From the NCBI GenBank assembly GCA_040772225.1, contig JAXGYO010000003.1, forward strand, positions 434,001 to 498,000: a stretch of DNA of 64,000 nucleotides, in the 5' to 3' direction. This DNA is from JAAYED01 sp040772225. GTDB taxonomy: Bacteria; Chloroflexota; Anaerolineae; UBA1429. The notes beneath the pieces were generated by a model. The model did not search any database. It was not told where the DNA came from and was given only the letters and a program-made list of their open reading frames with translations. Shown piece after piece: positions 7,373 through 15,788 of this stretch. Positions within the stretch are counted from its first letter, which is position 1. Every line of letters begins with the position of its first letter. A program made the translations under genes and the position numbers.

Positions 7373-7428
7373 TTCCCAGCCGGTGATCGCCCGCAGCCTC
7401 CGCCTTTGGGAGGATCGAGGAGGTCGCC

Positions 7429-8478
7429 ATGTACGAGACAAACGATCATGAGGCTATGCTATGGCACGCGGCCGGCGATGGGGCTGGCCGCGTACATTGC
7501 GATCTGTGTGCCCACCGTTGCGTGATCGCCGATGGGCGGCGGGGCATTTGCCACGTCCGGGAGAACCGGGGGGGCGCGCTGTACACCCTGGTGTATGGCG
7601 AGCTGGTCGCACAGGGTGTGGACCCCATCGAGAAAAAGCCGCTGTTCCACTTTTACCCGGGGAGCACTGCATTCTCGGTCGCCACCCCCGGCTGCAACTT
7701 TTCCTGTACCTTTTGCCAGAACGCCGACATCTCGCAGGGCCCCAGGGAAGGCCTGGAATTGCGCACACGCCACACGACGCCAGAGCAGGTGGTCACGGCG
7801 GCGCGACGTGCGGGGTGTGCCAGCATCGCCTACACCTACACCGAGCCCACGATATTCTTCGAGTTCACCTATGACACGGGCCGCCTGGCCCATGAGCGCG
7901 GCATCGCCAACGTCTATGTCAGTAACGGCTTTATGACCCCGGAGATGCTGGATCTGGTGACCTCCCCCGATGGGCCGCCCCTGCTGGATGCCGCCAACAT
8001 CGACCTCAAGGCGTTCACGGATACCTTCTACCGGCAGCAGTGCGGCGCGCGGCTGCAGCCGGTGCTGGACAGCCTGGTGCGCATGAAGCAGCGGGGTGTC
8101 TGGCTGGAAGTGACCACCCTCATCATCCCCGGGCTGAACGATTCGGACGGCGAACTGCGTGAGATCGCGGCTTTTGTCCACGATGAGCTCAGTGCGGACA
8201 CTCCCTGGCACGTGAGCAGGTTCTACCCCACCTACAGGCTGCTGGATCGCCCGCCGACGCCGGTGGCCACGCTGCTGCGCGCCCGCGAGATCGGCCTGGA
8301 GGCGGGCCTGCAGTACGTCTACACGGGCAATATCCCCGGCCAGGGCGGTGAGGACACGGTGTGCCCGCAGTGCGGGGCGACGGTGATCCGCCGGACTGGG
8401 TTCGCGGTGCGCGCCAACCGGGCCGCGGGCGGGCGGTGTGCCGAATGCGGGGCGCCGATCGCCGGGGTGGGACTGTAG
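7429..8478 (+). CDS. amrS: AmrS-like radical SAM enzyme (PflA-like, AmmeMemoRadiSam group)
   Basis: 349 residues. An N-terminal Cys motif (CDLCAHRC...GICHVR) precedes the radical SAM CxxxCxxC (CNFSCTFCQN) at about residue 87. A C-terminal zinc ribbon with CPQCG and CAECG ends the protein. This architecture is the AmrS family, often annotated as a pyruvate-formate-lyase activating enzyme, with an oxygen-sensitive 4Fe-4S cluster that generates a 5'-deoxyadenosyl radical. The usual AmmeMemo partners are not next to it here. A strong GAGGAGG lies upstream. Confidence 0.85.
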   Translation: MYETNDHEAMLWHAAGDGAGRVHCDLCAHRCVIADGRRGICHVRENRGGALYTLVYGELVAQGVDPIEKKPLFHFYPGSTAFSVATPGCNFSCTFCQNADISQGPREGLELRTRHTTPEQVVTAARRAGCASIAYTYTEPTIFFEFTYDTGRLAHERGIANVYVSNGFMTPEMLDLVTSPDGPPLLDAANIDLKAFTDTFYRQQCGARLQPVLDSLVRMKQRGVWLEVTTLIIPGLNDSDGELREIAAFVHDELSADTPWHVSRFYPTYRLLDRPPTPVATLLRAREIGLEAGLQYVYTGNIPGQGGEDTVCPQCGATVIRRTGFAVRANRAAGGRCAECGAPIAGVGL

Positions 8479-8489
8479 GGGGGCCATTT

Positions 8490-8579
8490 GGAGCGCGGCC
8501 TTACAGGCCGCTCCGGATGCGGGCAAAGCCCGCAGTCCGATTACTGGCGCCCAAGTGGCCTGTAAGGCCGCGGTCCAGG
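8490..8579. repeat. REP cluster upstream of the first rayT
   Basis: Three palindromes in tandem: CGGCC-ttaca-GGCCG flanked by GGAG/CTCC (8490-8514), TCCGGATGCGGGC-aaa-GCCCGC (8512-8533) and GTGGCCTGTAAGGCCGCGG (8555-8573, then TCC). On the minus strand the second reads GGACTGC-stem-TCCGGA, the same head and tail as the downstream copy. They fill the gap between amrS and rayT. Confidence 0.75.
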
Positions 8580-8596
8580 GAGGGTTTGAGACCACC

Positions 8597-9199
8597 ATGT
8601 CCGAGCATAGAGGCTGGCACTCGCGAGGATATCTTCCGCACCGGGACGAGCCCGGGCTCATCCAGGCGATCACGTTCCACCTGGCCGATAGCCTGCCCCT
8701 CCGGTTGCTGTATCCTGACTTGCCGCCGTCAGAGGAGCAGGAGGCTTATCGAGAGAAGGTGCAGGAATGGCTGGATGCGGGCTGGGGCGGCTGCCTTCTG
8801 TCAGATCCTCGCGCTGCGGCCATCGTTGAGGACCTACTGCTCGATCGCGATGGCAAGAGTTACGTGCTCCTGGCGTGGGTGGTGATGCCCAATCACGTAC
8901 ATGTCCTGATCGAGACGCTCGAAGGGACGCCGCTTGAGCGCATCGTGCACGGCTGGAAGGGGTACAGCGCGCGACAGATCAATGACCTGCTAGGACGCCG
9001 GGGCGCTTTGTGGCGCCCAGAGTACTATGATCGGTACATACGGGACGTGGAGCACCTGGAGAGATCGCTATTGTACATACATGGCAACCCGGTGCGTGCC
9101 GGACTCGTCGAGGATCCACAGGACTGGCAGTTTGGCAGTGCCCGCCGAGTGGGCACACTGGATGGGATGTGGCATAGACCGTTTGAAGGACACAAGTAG
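8597..9199 (+). CDS. rayT: REP-associated tyrosine transposase (RayT/TnpA-REP)
   Basis: 200 residues from ATG 8597; an upstream in-frame start would only translate REP sequence. It has the Y1 HUH-type motif MPNHVHVLIE, with both histidines, and the Tyr-bearing helix LLYIHGNPVRAGLVEDPQDW. Single-strand transposases of this family act on REP palindromes. REPs lie directly on both sides (8490-8579 and 9229-9345), so the gene and its substrates sit together as in gammaproteobacterial REPtrons. About 40% of residues look shared with the second RayT at 31992. Confidence 0.88.
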   Translation: MSEHRGWHSRGYLPHRDEPGLIQAITFHLADSLPLRLLYPDLPPSEEQEAYREKVQEWLDAGWGGCLLSDPRAAAIVEDLLLDRDGKSYVLLAWVVMPNHVHVLIETLEGTPLERIVHGWKGYSARQINDLLGRRGALWRPEYYDRYIRDVEHLERSLLYIHGNPVRAGLVEDPQDWQFGSARRVGTLDGMWHRPFEGHK

Positions 9200-9228
9200 C
9201 CGGGTAAGGGCTCGAACGACGGCTGGGT

Positions 9229-9345
9229 CGGACCGGATGCGAGCCATGAGCCCGCGGGCCGTGCAGTGTCGCTCCGGATGCGGGCTATAAGCCCGCGGTC
9301 CAAACAGGAGCCCGCGGTCCAAACAGGAGCCCGCGGTCCAGGCGC
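9229..9345. repeat. REP cluster downstream of the first rayT, with 19-bp tandem repeats
   Basis: CTCCGGATGCGGGC-tataa-GCCCGCGGTCC (9272-9300) repeats the upstream REP in the same orientation. It is followed by 2.6 copies of a 19-bp unit (GCCCGCGGTCCAAACAGGA, 9291-9340), each being half of the palindrome. The cluster also follows the argH stop on the other strand and could act as its transcription end. Confidence 0.75.
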
Positions 9346-9348
9346 GGC

Positions 9349-10722
9349 TCAGATTCCCAGTTTTTCGCGCGCCAGGACGATTTGCTGCTCTACCGCGACT
9401 CGCGCCGTGCCGCCCCGGGCCGTGTGCGTCTCCACCGACCCCTCGTAGGTCAGGACTTCGAACAGTTCTGCCTGAAAGTCCGGCCAGAGCCCCTGGTAGT
9501 CGGCCAGTGTGAGCTCCCGCAGGCCCGTGGCGCGTTGCTCGGCCAGCAGCACCGCCTGGCCCACCACGTGGTGCGCTTCGCGGAAGGGCAGGCCCCGCTT
9601 GACCAGATAGTCCGCCAGATCGGTGGCCAGCATGGCGTCGTTCAGCGCCGCTTGCATCCGCTCGGGGCACACCTCAAGGCTCTCGATCACGCCCGCCACA
9701 ATGGGCAGGAGGTCGGCCAGGGTGTCCACCGTGTCGAAGAGTGGTTCCTTGTCCTCCTGCAGATCTTTGTCGTAGGTCGAAGGTGTCCCCTTGACCGTCA
9801 CCAGCAGGCGGGTCAGGTTACCCACCAGGCGGCCCGACTTGCCGCGCACCAGCTCCAAACTGTCGGGGTTCCGTTTCTGCGGCATGATGCTCGAGCCGGT
9901 GGTGTAGCGCTCGGCGAGACGCAGGAAGCCGAACTCGGCGCTGGAGTAAATGATGAGGTCCTCCGCCAGGCGGCTCAGGTGCGTGCCCAGGATCGCACCC
10001 CACGAGAGCGTCTCCAGGATCATGTCGCGCGCGGCGACGGCGTCCATACTGTTCTCCAGCACGGCGTCCATGCCGAGGTCCCTGGCCAACGCCAGGCGGT
10101 CCACGCCGTAGGCGTTGCCGGCCAGCGCCGCGGCGCCCAGCGGCGACTGCGCCACGCGGGGCAGCAGGTCGCGCAGGCGCTCGCGGTCGCGCTCCAGCAT
10201 CCAAAAGTAGGACATCAGCCAGTGCGAAAAGCGCACCGGCATGGCGGGCTGCAGGTGCGTATAGCCGGGCATCAGCACATCGATCTGGGCTGCGGCGACC
10301 TCGACGATCGCCTGCTGCGTCTCGTGCAGCGCCTGGCCCAGGGCGGGCAGGGCATCGAGCATCCAGAGCCGGACATCGGTGGCCACCTGATCGTTGCGGC
10401 TGCGGCCCGTGTGCAGCTTGCCAGCCAGCGGGCCGATCAGCTCGCCCAGGCAGCGTTCCACCGCCGTATGGATGTCCTCATCCCCAGATTCGGGCACGAA
10501 CAGCCCGTTTTCGATATCGTCGGCGATCTGCGCCAGGCCATCGATCAGCGTCGCCACCTCCCTGTGGGTGAGCACGCCGGCGCGCTCGAGCGCCCGGGCA
10601 TAGGCCTGGCTGCCGCGCACGTCCGCGGCGGCCAGGCGGATGTCGATACCGATGGAGGCGTTGAACCGCCACATGCGTTCGTCGATATCGCCGCTATAGC
10701 GTCCGCCCCAGAGCCTGGTCAT
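9349..10722 (-). CDS. argH: argininosuccinate lyase
   Basis: 457 residues, normal length. The fumarase/aspartase superfamily signature is present as GSSIMPQKRNPD near residue 280, with the TGRSRNDQVATD substrate loop near residue 107. It splits argininosuccinate to arginine and fumarate, the last step of arginine synthesis. It is the last gene of the minus-strand arg operon; its ATG lies 2 bp after the argG stop. Confidence 0.97.
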   Translation of the reverse strand: MTRLWGGRYSGDIDERMWRFNASIGIDIRLAAADVRGSQAYARALERAGVLTHREVATLIDGLAQIADDIENGLFVPESGDEDIHTAVERCLGELIGPLAGKLHTGRSRNDQVATDVRLWMLDALPALGQALHETQQAIVEVAAAQIDVLMPGYTHLQPAMPVRFSHWLMSYFWMLERDRERLRDLLPRVAQSPLGAAALAGNAYGVDRLALARDLGMDAVLENSMDAVAARDMILETLSWGAILGTHLSRLAEDLIIYSSAEFGFLRLAERYTTGSSIMPQKRNPDSLELVRGKSGRLVGNLTRLLVTVKGTPSTYDKDLQEDKEPLFDTVDTLADLLPIVAGVIESLEVCPERMQAALNDAMLATDLADYLVKRGLPFREAHHVVGQAVLLAEQRATGLRELTLADYQGLWPDFQAELFEVLTYEGSVETHTARGGTARVAVEQQIVLAREKLGI

Positions 10723-10724
10723 GA

Positions 10725-11987
10725 TCAGTCCCGCTTGAACGAGGAATAGTCGGGCGCCGGCAGGTCGCCGTTCTCGGGCCGCTGCTGCGCCGCCAGGGCG
10801 CGCACCTTCATCGACAGGCCGTACAGGTTGATAAAGCCCTCTGCGTCGGACTGGTCATAGACGCTGTCCTCGCCAAAGGTGGCATAGTCCTCGCGGTAGA
10901 GGCTGTTGGGGGACTTGCGGCCCACCAGCGAGCAATGCCCCTTGAATAGCTTGACGCGCGCCACGCCGGTGACTGGCCCGGCCAGCACATCGACCGCCGC
11001 GTCCAGCGCCTCGCGCAGGGGGGTGAACCAGCGCCCATAGTAGACGATCTCGGCGTATTTCTGCGCCAGCAGGTCTTTGTAATGCATGGTCTCGCCGTCG
11101 AGCATCAACTGCTCCAGGCCGGAGAGCGCGCGGTAGAGGATTGTGCCGCCGGGGGTCTCGTACACGCCGCGGGATTTGATGCCCACCAGCCGGTTCTCGA
11201 CCATGTCCACTCGGCCGATGCCGTGCCGCCCGCCGACCTCGTTCAGCCGCTCCACCAGGGTGACGGCGTCGAGGTGCTCGCCATTCAGGGCCACGGGGAT
11301 GCCATGCTCAAAGGCGATCTCGAGATACTCGGGCGTGTCCGGCGCGGACTCTGGCGCCACGGTGAGGGTGTACATTTCCTCCTCGGGCTCCTGCCAGGGG
11401 TCCTCCAGGATGCCGCCCTCGTGGCTGATATGCCAGATGTTGCGGTCGCGGGAGTAGATGGAGCGCTTGGTCTGGCTGATGGGGATACCGCGCGCGGCGC
11501 AATAGGCCATGGCATCCTCGCGGGAGCGGATGTCCCACTCGCGCCAGGGCGCAATCACGGTCAGGCGCGGGTTGAGCGCCTTGAAGGTGAGCTCGAAACG
11601 CACCTGGTCGTTGCCCTTGCCCGTGCAGCCGTGGGAGACGGCGTCGGCGCCCTCGGCCTCGGCGATCTCGACCATGCGCTTGGCGATGACGGGCCGTGCA
11701 AAGGAGGTGCCCAGCAGGTATTCGCGCTCATAGACCGCGCCCGCCTTGAGGGTGGGCCAGACGTACCCCTCCAGAAACTCTTTGCGGAGGTCCTCGATAT
11801 AGATCTTGCTGGCGCCGGTGCGCAACGCCTTCTCCTCCAGGCCGGAGAGTTCCTCTTTCTGGCCCAGGTCAGCGGTGACGCAGATCACCTCGCAGTCATA
11901 GTTTTCGCGGAGCCAGGCCACGATGGCGGAGGTGTCCAGCCCGCCGGAGTAGGCGAGCACGCATTTCTTGATGGTAGGTTTAGGCAT
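10725..11987 (-). CDS. argG: argininosuccinate synthase
   Basis: 420 residues. The N-type ATP pyrophosphatase P-loop AYSGGLDTSA lies at residues 12-21. GCTGKGNDQVRFE and the aspartate/citrulline-binding SIYSRDRNIWHISHEGG segment are conserved. It condenses citrulline and aspartate using ATP in the cytoplasm. GAGGAACG precedes the ATG. Fifth gene of the arg operon. Confidence 0.97.
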   Translation of the reverse strand: MPKPTIKKCVLAYSGGLDTSAIVAWLRENYDCEVICVTADLGQKEELSGLEEKALRTGASKIYIEDLRKEFLEGYVWPTLKAGAVYEREYLLGTSFARPVIAKRMVEIAEAEGADAVSHGCTGKGNDQVRFELTFKALNPRLTVIAPWREWDIRSREDAMAYCAARGIPISQTKRSIYSRDRNIWHISHEGGILEDPWQEPEEEMYTLTVAPESAPDTPEYLEIAFEHGIPVALNGEHLDAVTLVERLNEVGGRHGIGRVDMVENRLVGIKSRGVYETPGGTILYRALSGLEQLMLDGETMHYKDLLAQKYAEIVYYGRWFTPLREALDAAVDVLAGPVTGVARVKLFKGHCSLVGRKSPNSLYREDYATFGEDSVYDQSDAEGFINLYGLSMKVRALAAQQRPENGDLPAPDYSSFKRD

Positions 11988-11994
11988 CGTTCCT

Positions 11995-12474
11995 CTACTC
12001 CTCGGTCAAGTTATTGATCATGGCGATCTCGTCGCAATCGGGATACTTGGGGCAATTGAGGCAGTCGCCCCAGATCTTGTGGGGCAGCGACTCGCGAGGG
12101 ATCACGTGGAACCCCATGCGGGCGAAAAAGGCATCCTGGTAGGTAAGGCAGAATATCCGCGGGATGGCGTGGGCACGCCCCTCCTCCAGCAGGCACTCCA
12201 CAAGGCGGCGTCCCAGCCCTTTGCCCTGCCACTCTGGCTTGACGGCGAGTGAGCGGATCTCGGCCATGTCGGACCAGACGAACTGGAGCGCGCCGCAGCC
12301 GATGATCTCGCCCTCATGCTCGATCACGCAAAAGTCGCGCACATGCTGGTAGAATTGGAACTGCGAGCGGGGCAACATGATCTGCTTTGCCGCAAAGCCA
12401 TTGATGATCTCGGCCATGGCGGGGACGTCGCTCACCATCGCGGGACGGATAGCAAAAGCATCGGATTCCGACAC
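11995..12474 (-). CDS. GNAT N-acetyltransferase, probable N-acetylglutamate synthase
   Basis: 159 residues from GTG 12474, chosen because GGAGG lies 5 bp upstream; a TTG at 12510 would overlap argD. The acetyl-CoA pyrophosphate loop EWQGKGLGRRLVE and the strand before it (MAEIRSLAVKP) mark a GNAT fold. Its place between argD and argG, and similarity to short stand-alone ArgA-type acetyltransferases, suggest it makes N-acetylglutamate for argB. The C-terminus carries a cysteine motif, CLNCPKYPDC (C-x2-C-x5-C), which could bind metal or be redox-sensitive. Confidence 0.8.
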   Translation of the reverse strand: MSESDAFAIRPAMVSDVPAMAEIINGFAAKQIMLPRSQFQFYQHVRDFCVIEHEGEIIGCGALQFVWSDMAEIRSLAVKPEWQGKGLGRRLVECLLEEGRAHAIPRIFCLTYQDAFFARMGFHVIPRESLPHKIWGDCLNCPKYPDCDEIAMINNLTEE

Positions 12475-12496
12475 GAATACCTCCGAGAGAGCAGGG

Positions 12497-13693
12497 CTAG
12501 AGCGCAGCAAAGGCTTTATCCAGCGTGGCGAGCGCCTGATCCAGGTGCTCCTTTTCCACGATCAAAGGTGGCAGCAGGCGCAGGACGTTGGGGCCCGCGT
12601 TGAGCACAAGCAATCCATCAGCCGCTGCAGCGGCTACCGCCGGGCCCACAGGCACCTTGCATTCGACGCCCCAGATCAGGCCCCGCCCGCGCACCGCGAC
12701 GATCTTGTTGTCGTATGTCTCCTGCAACTTGAGCAGACCGGCTTCGAGATAATTGCCTGCCCAGCGTACGTGCTCCAGGAACGCGGGGTCGGAGATGGTC
12801 TTGAACACGGCCTGGGCCGCGGCCGCCACCACCGGGTTCGCGGCAAAGGTGCTGCCGTGATCCCCCGGCTCGATGGTGTCGGCAACCGCCTGGGTCATGA
12901 ATGTGACACCCATAGGCAGGCCGCCGCCGATGGGCTTGGCCAGCGTCATGATGTCGGGCGTGACGCCGTAGGGCTCGTGAGCCCACAGGGTACCCGTGCG
13001 GCCGAGGCCGCACTGCACCTCGTCAAAGATGAGCAGTGAGCCGTTGGCGTCGCAGGCCTTGCGCAGCCCCTCGAGGAACGCCGGGGCCGCGGCGTGGATG
13101 CCGCCCTCGCCCTGCAGCGGCTCGATGATCACGGCGCACACCTTGTCATCCAGCAGCGCCTCGACCGAGGCCAGGTCGTTGAATGTTGCGAGGCGTGCGC
13201 CCGGCATCAGCGGCTTGAAGGGATCCTGATAGTGCTCTCGGGGCGTGAGCGCCAGCGATCCCATGGTGCGCCCGTGAAAGGCGTTGGTCATGGAGATGAA
13301 CTCGGTCTTGGCGTCGCCATAGTGCTTGCGGGCCCACTTGCGGGCAAACTTGATCGCGGCCTCGACTGACTCGGCGCCCGAGTTGCAGAAAAATACCTTG
13401 TCCGCGAAGGAGGACTCCACCAGCATCTGGGCCAGCTCGGCCTGCGGGATGGTGTGGTACAGGTTCGAGACGTGCGAGAGCTTGGTCATCTGCTCGGCGA
13501 TCGCCTGCGTGATGGCCGGGTGGCCATAGCCCAGGGAGTTGACGGCGATGCCGGTGGTGAAATCGAGGTACGCCTTGCCCTCAGTGTCGTACAGGGTGCA
13601 CCCCTCTCCGCGCTCCAGCACAAAGGCGGAGCGGTTGTAGGTGTGCACGACGTACTTGGCGTCGAGGTCCTTGATCTGCTGTGTGTCTACCAT
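12497..13693 (-). CDS. argD: acetylornithine aminotransferase
   Basis: 398 residues, class III PLP aminotransferase. The block LLIFDEVQCGLGRTG carries the PLP-ring Asp, and TLAKPIGGGLPMG the Schiff-base Lys. It converts N-acetylglutamate semialdehyde to N-acetylornithine with glutamate as donor. AGGAGG precedes the ATG. Third gene of the arg operon. Confidence 0.95.
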   Translation of the reverse strand: MVDTQQIKDLDAKYVVHTYNRSAFVLERGEGCTLYDTEGKAYLDFTTGIAVNSLGYGHPAITQAIAEQMTKLSHVSNLYHTIPQAELAQMLVESSFADKVFFCNSGAESVEAAIKFARKWARKHYGDAKTEFISMTNAFHGRTMGSLALTPREHYQDPFKPLMPGARLATFNDLASVEALLDDKVCAVIIEPLQGEGGIHAAAPAFLEGLRKACDANGSLLIFDEVQCGLGRTGTLWAHEPYGVTPDIMTLAKPIGGGLPMGVTFMTQAVADTIEPGDHGSTFAANPVVAAAAQAVFKTISDPAFLEHVRWAGNYLEAGLLKLQETYDNKIVAVRGRGLIWGVECKVPVGPAVAAAAADGLLVLNAGPNVLRLLPPLIVEKEHLDQALATLDKAFAAL

Positions 13694-13708
13694 GTTGCCT
13701 CCTACTCC

Positions 13709-14485
13709 TCAGCGTTGCTCATAGACGCGCTCGGCGAGCACCCGGGTGCCCGTGCCGGCGGCCAATCCGGCCAGATCAGTGATGCGGGCGGCACCCACGC
13801 CCGCGGCGATCGCCGCCAGGGCGGAGCGCACCTTGGGAACCATGCCTCCGTTGATCACGCCCGAGGCGATCATCTCCTCCGCCTGGTGCGCAGGGAGCTC
13901 GGGAAGGACATTGCCATCGGCCAGCACGCCCGGGACATTGGTTAGAAAGATCATCTCCGGCACATTCAGGGCGGCCGCCACGGCCAGCGCCGCATGATCG
14001 GCGTTGACGTTGAACGGCCGCCAGTCGTCGCCGAGCGAGATCGGCGAGATAACCGGCGTAAATCCGCATTCGACCAGATCCTCGAGGCAGGCCGTGCCCA
14101 CCGCGGTGATCTCGCCCACGCGGCCCAGGTCGCCAGCGGGGTGCGCGAGTTGCCTGGCCCTGAGGAGGCCGGCATCGACGCCCGAGAGTCCCAGAGCGCG
14201 CACGCCGCGCCCCACCAGACGCGCGGTCAGCCGTTTGTTGACGATGCCCGAAAGCACCATCTCGGCCACCTCCATGCTCGCTTCATCGGTCACACGGAGG
14301 CCGTCGACAAAGGCGGGCTGCAGGCCCAGGCGCTGCTGCAGCCGCGCGATATCGCCGCCCCCGCCATGGATGATGATCAACGGTCGGGCCTGCGCCAGGG
14401 GCGCGAGGGCGTCCACGAGCCGGTCCAACACGGGGCCATCCTCCAACTCTGCGCCGCCGATCTTGATCAGATAGGGTTCCTGCAT
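13709..14485 (-). CDS. argB: acetylglutamate kinase
   Basis: 258 residues of the amino-acid kinase family, with KIGGAELED at the N-terminus and the glycine-rich IIIHGGGGDI at about residue 40. It phosphorylates N-acetylglutamate, the second step. In many bacteria this enzyme is the arginine feedback target; the N-terminal extension typical of arginine-sensitive forms is absent here. GGAGGAGG precedes the start. Confidence 0.94.
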   Translation of the reverse strand: MQEPYLIKIGGAELEDGPVLDRLVDALAPLAQARPLIIIHGGGGDIARLQQRLGLQPAFVDGLRVTDEASMEVAEMVLSGIVNKRLTARLVGRGVRALGLSGVDAGLLRARQLAHPAGDLGRVGEITAVGTACLEDLVECGFTPVISPISLGDDWRPFNVNADHAALAVAAALNVPEMIFLTNVPGVLADGNVLPELPAHQAEEMIASGVINGGMVPKVRSALAAIAAGVGAARITDLAGLAAGTGTRVLAERVYEQR

Positions 14486-14499
14486 GATGCCTCCTCCGG

Positions 14500-15513
14500 T
14501 CAGGCGATGAGCCCCATGGTTTCGGGCAATCCGTACATCACGTTCATGTTCTGGACGGCCTGCCCCGACGCGCCCTTGACCAGGTTATCGATGGCCGTCA
14601 CCACGATCCACTCGCCGGGGCCGCCCGCCGGCGCGACAGACAGGGCGCAGCGGTTGGTGTTGACCACATGGGCCAGCGTGGCCAGCTGCCCTGCGGGCAG
14701 CACGTTGATGAACGGCTCGCCGCCATAGGCCGCGTTCCAGGTCTCCACGATGCGGGTCAGGTCCCAGGTCGGATCCAGATCCACGTAGATGGTGGAGAGG
14801 ATGCCCCGGCTGACGGGCAGCAGGTGCGGCGTAAAGACGATGCGCTGCGGCGCGCCCGCCGCGGCCGCAAGCTCCTGCTCGATCTCGGGTACGTGGCGGT
14901 GCGTGTGTCCGGGCTTGTAGGCGGAATAGTTGTCATGCACGGCCACAAAGTGCGTCGTGGGGCTGGGCCGTACGCCCGCGCCCGATACGCCCGAGGCGGC
15001 ATCGATGATGATGCGCTGGCTCGTCACGGCGCCGGCCTTGAGCAGCGGAGCGAGGCCCAGGATAGGGCCGGTTGGGTAGCAGCCCGGGTTGGCCACCAGC
15101 GTTGCGCCCGCGACCTGCGCGCGATACATCTCGGTGAGGCCATAGACGGCCTGCGGCAGTAACTCGGGAGCGGTGTGTTTCTGGTACCACTGTTCGTACA
15201 CGCTGAGGTCCCGCAGTCTAAAGTCTGCCGAGAGATCAATGCAGCGAGCACCAGCGTCCAGCACCTGAGCAGCCAGCGTGGCGGAGGCACCGTGAGGCGT
15301 GCACAGGAACACCACGTCGGCATCGGCCAGGGCGGCGTCGGCGGGATCGACCAGGCAGATATCCCAGGGGCAGGGGTAAATTTCCGACATCTTCTGGCCG
15401 GCGTTGCTGCCGGAGGTGGCAAAGATCACCTGTGCCTCTGCATGGCGTGCAAAGATACTGACAAGCTCGTGCCCGGTGTAGCCGGCCGCCCCCAGAATGC
15501 CGATCTTGATCAT
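14500..15513 (-). CDS. argC: N-acetyl-gamma-glutamyl-phosphate reductase
   Basis: 337 residues. An N-terminal NADP fold (ILGAAGYTGHELVSIFARH) is followed by the catalytic Cys in VANPGCYPTGPILGL and the downstream His region (PGHTHRHVPEIEQEL). It reduces the acyl phosphate made by ArgB. It is the first gene of the arg operon and lies behind an attenuator (15561-15689) and a promoter (15717-15745). Confidence 0.96.
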   Translation of the reverse strand: MIKIGILGAAGYTGHELVSIFARHAEAQVIFATSGSNAGQKMSEIYPCPWDICLVDPADAALADADVVFLCTPHGASATLAAQVLDAGARCIDLSADFRLRDLSVYEQWYQKHTAPELLPQAVYGLTEMYRAQVAGATLVANPGCYPTGPILGLAPLLKAGAVTSQRIIIDAASGVSGAGVRPSPTTHFVAVHDNYSAYKPGHTHRHVPEIEQELAAAAGAPQRIVFTPHLLPVSRGILSTIYVDLDPTWDLTRIVETWNAAYGGEPFINVLPAGQLATLAHVVNTNRCALSVAPAGGPGEWIVVTAIDNLVKGASGQAVQNMNVMYGLPETMGLIA

Positions 15514-15560
15514 GTCCGTTGTCCTCCCGCGCGATCCCTAATCTTCTGTCCTCTATCCGC

Positions 15561-15593
15561 AAAAAAGCCAGCCCCCCGTCTGGAGTGCTGGCT
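15561..15593 (-). terminator. attenuator terminator of the arg operon
   Basis: On the minus strand AGCCAGC pairs with GCTGGCT, extended inward by CTCC/GGGG around an AGAC loop, followed by TTTTT. It lies 48 bp before argC and after the leader peptide, so it stops transcription before the structural genes. TCCAGAC (15578-15584) in its upper part is the exact complement of GTCTGGA (15624-15630) at the end of the leader peptide, giving a competing antiterminator. Confidence 0.85.
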
Positions 15594-15620
15594 TGTGTAA
15601 TCGTATCTGCCCAGGCAAGA

Positions 15621-15689
15621 TCATCCAGACTGTTCGTCCGGCTCGTACCTGCGGCTCCTCCTCAGTTGTACGTGCAGCTTCATCAGCAT
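15621..15689 (-). CDS. arginine leader peptide (22 residues)
   Basis: ATG 15689 to TGA 15621 on the minus strand, about 20 nt after the predicted transcription start. It begins MLMKLHVQL and then has arginine at four of five consecutive codons (RRSRR, AGG AGG AGC CGC AGG). A weak AGGA site precedes it. Ribosome stalling on these codons when arginyl-tRNA is scarce would leave GTCTGGA free to pair with TCCAGAC and open the terminator. The regulatory role is inferred from this layout, which matches known amino-acid attenuators. Confidence 0.8.
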   Translation of the reverse strand: MLMKLHVQLRRSRRYEPDEQSG

Positions 15690-15716
15690 GGCGCTATCCT
15701 GTCGTAACTTGCCACG

Positions 15717-15745
15717 AGTCTAGGACACACGTCACGGGTTGTCAA
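15717..15745 (-). promoter_or_regulatory. promoter of the arg operon
   Basis: TTGACA at 15745-15740 and TAGACT at 15722-15717 (minus strand) with a 17-bp spacer. It is followed directly by the leader peptide and attenuator. Confidence 0.8.
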
Positions 15746-15788
15746 ATATCAGGCGACAGCGCCCTATAGGTTTGTCGCAGGTCTGGCG

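Noticed and set aside
9291..9340. Tandem 19-bp repeats resembling a CRISPR array
   Set aside because: Units are directly adjacent with no unique spacers and there are no cas genes; they are half-units of the REP palindrome.
15561..15720. T-box or ArgR box as the arg control element
   Set aside because: No T-box consensus (AGGGTGGNACCGCG) or specifier loop was seen, and no clear ArgR palindrome; the Arg-codon peptide with terminator explains the region better.
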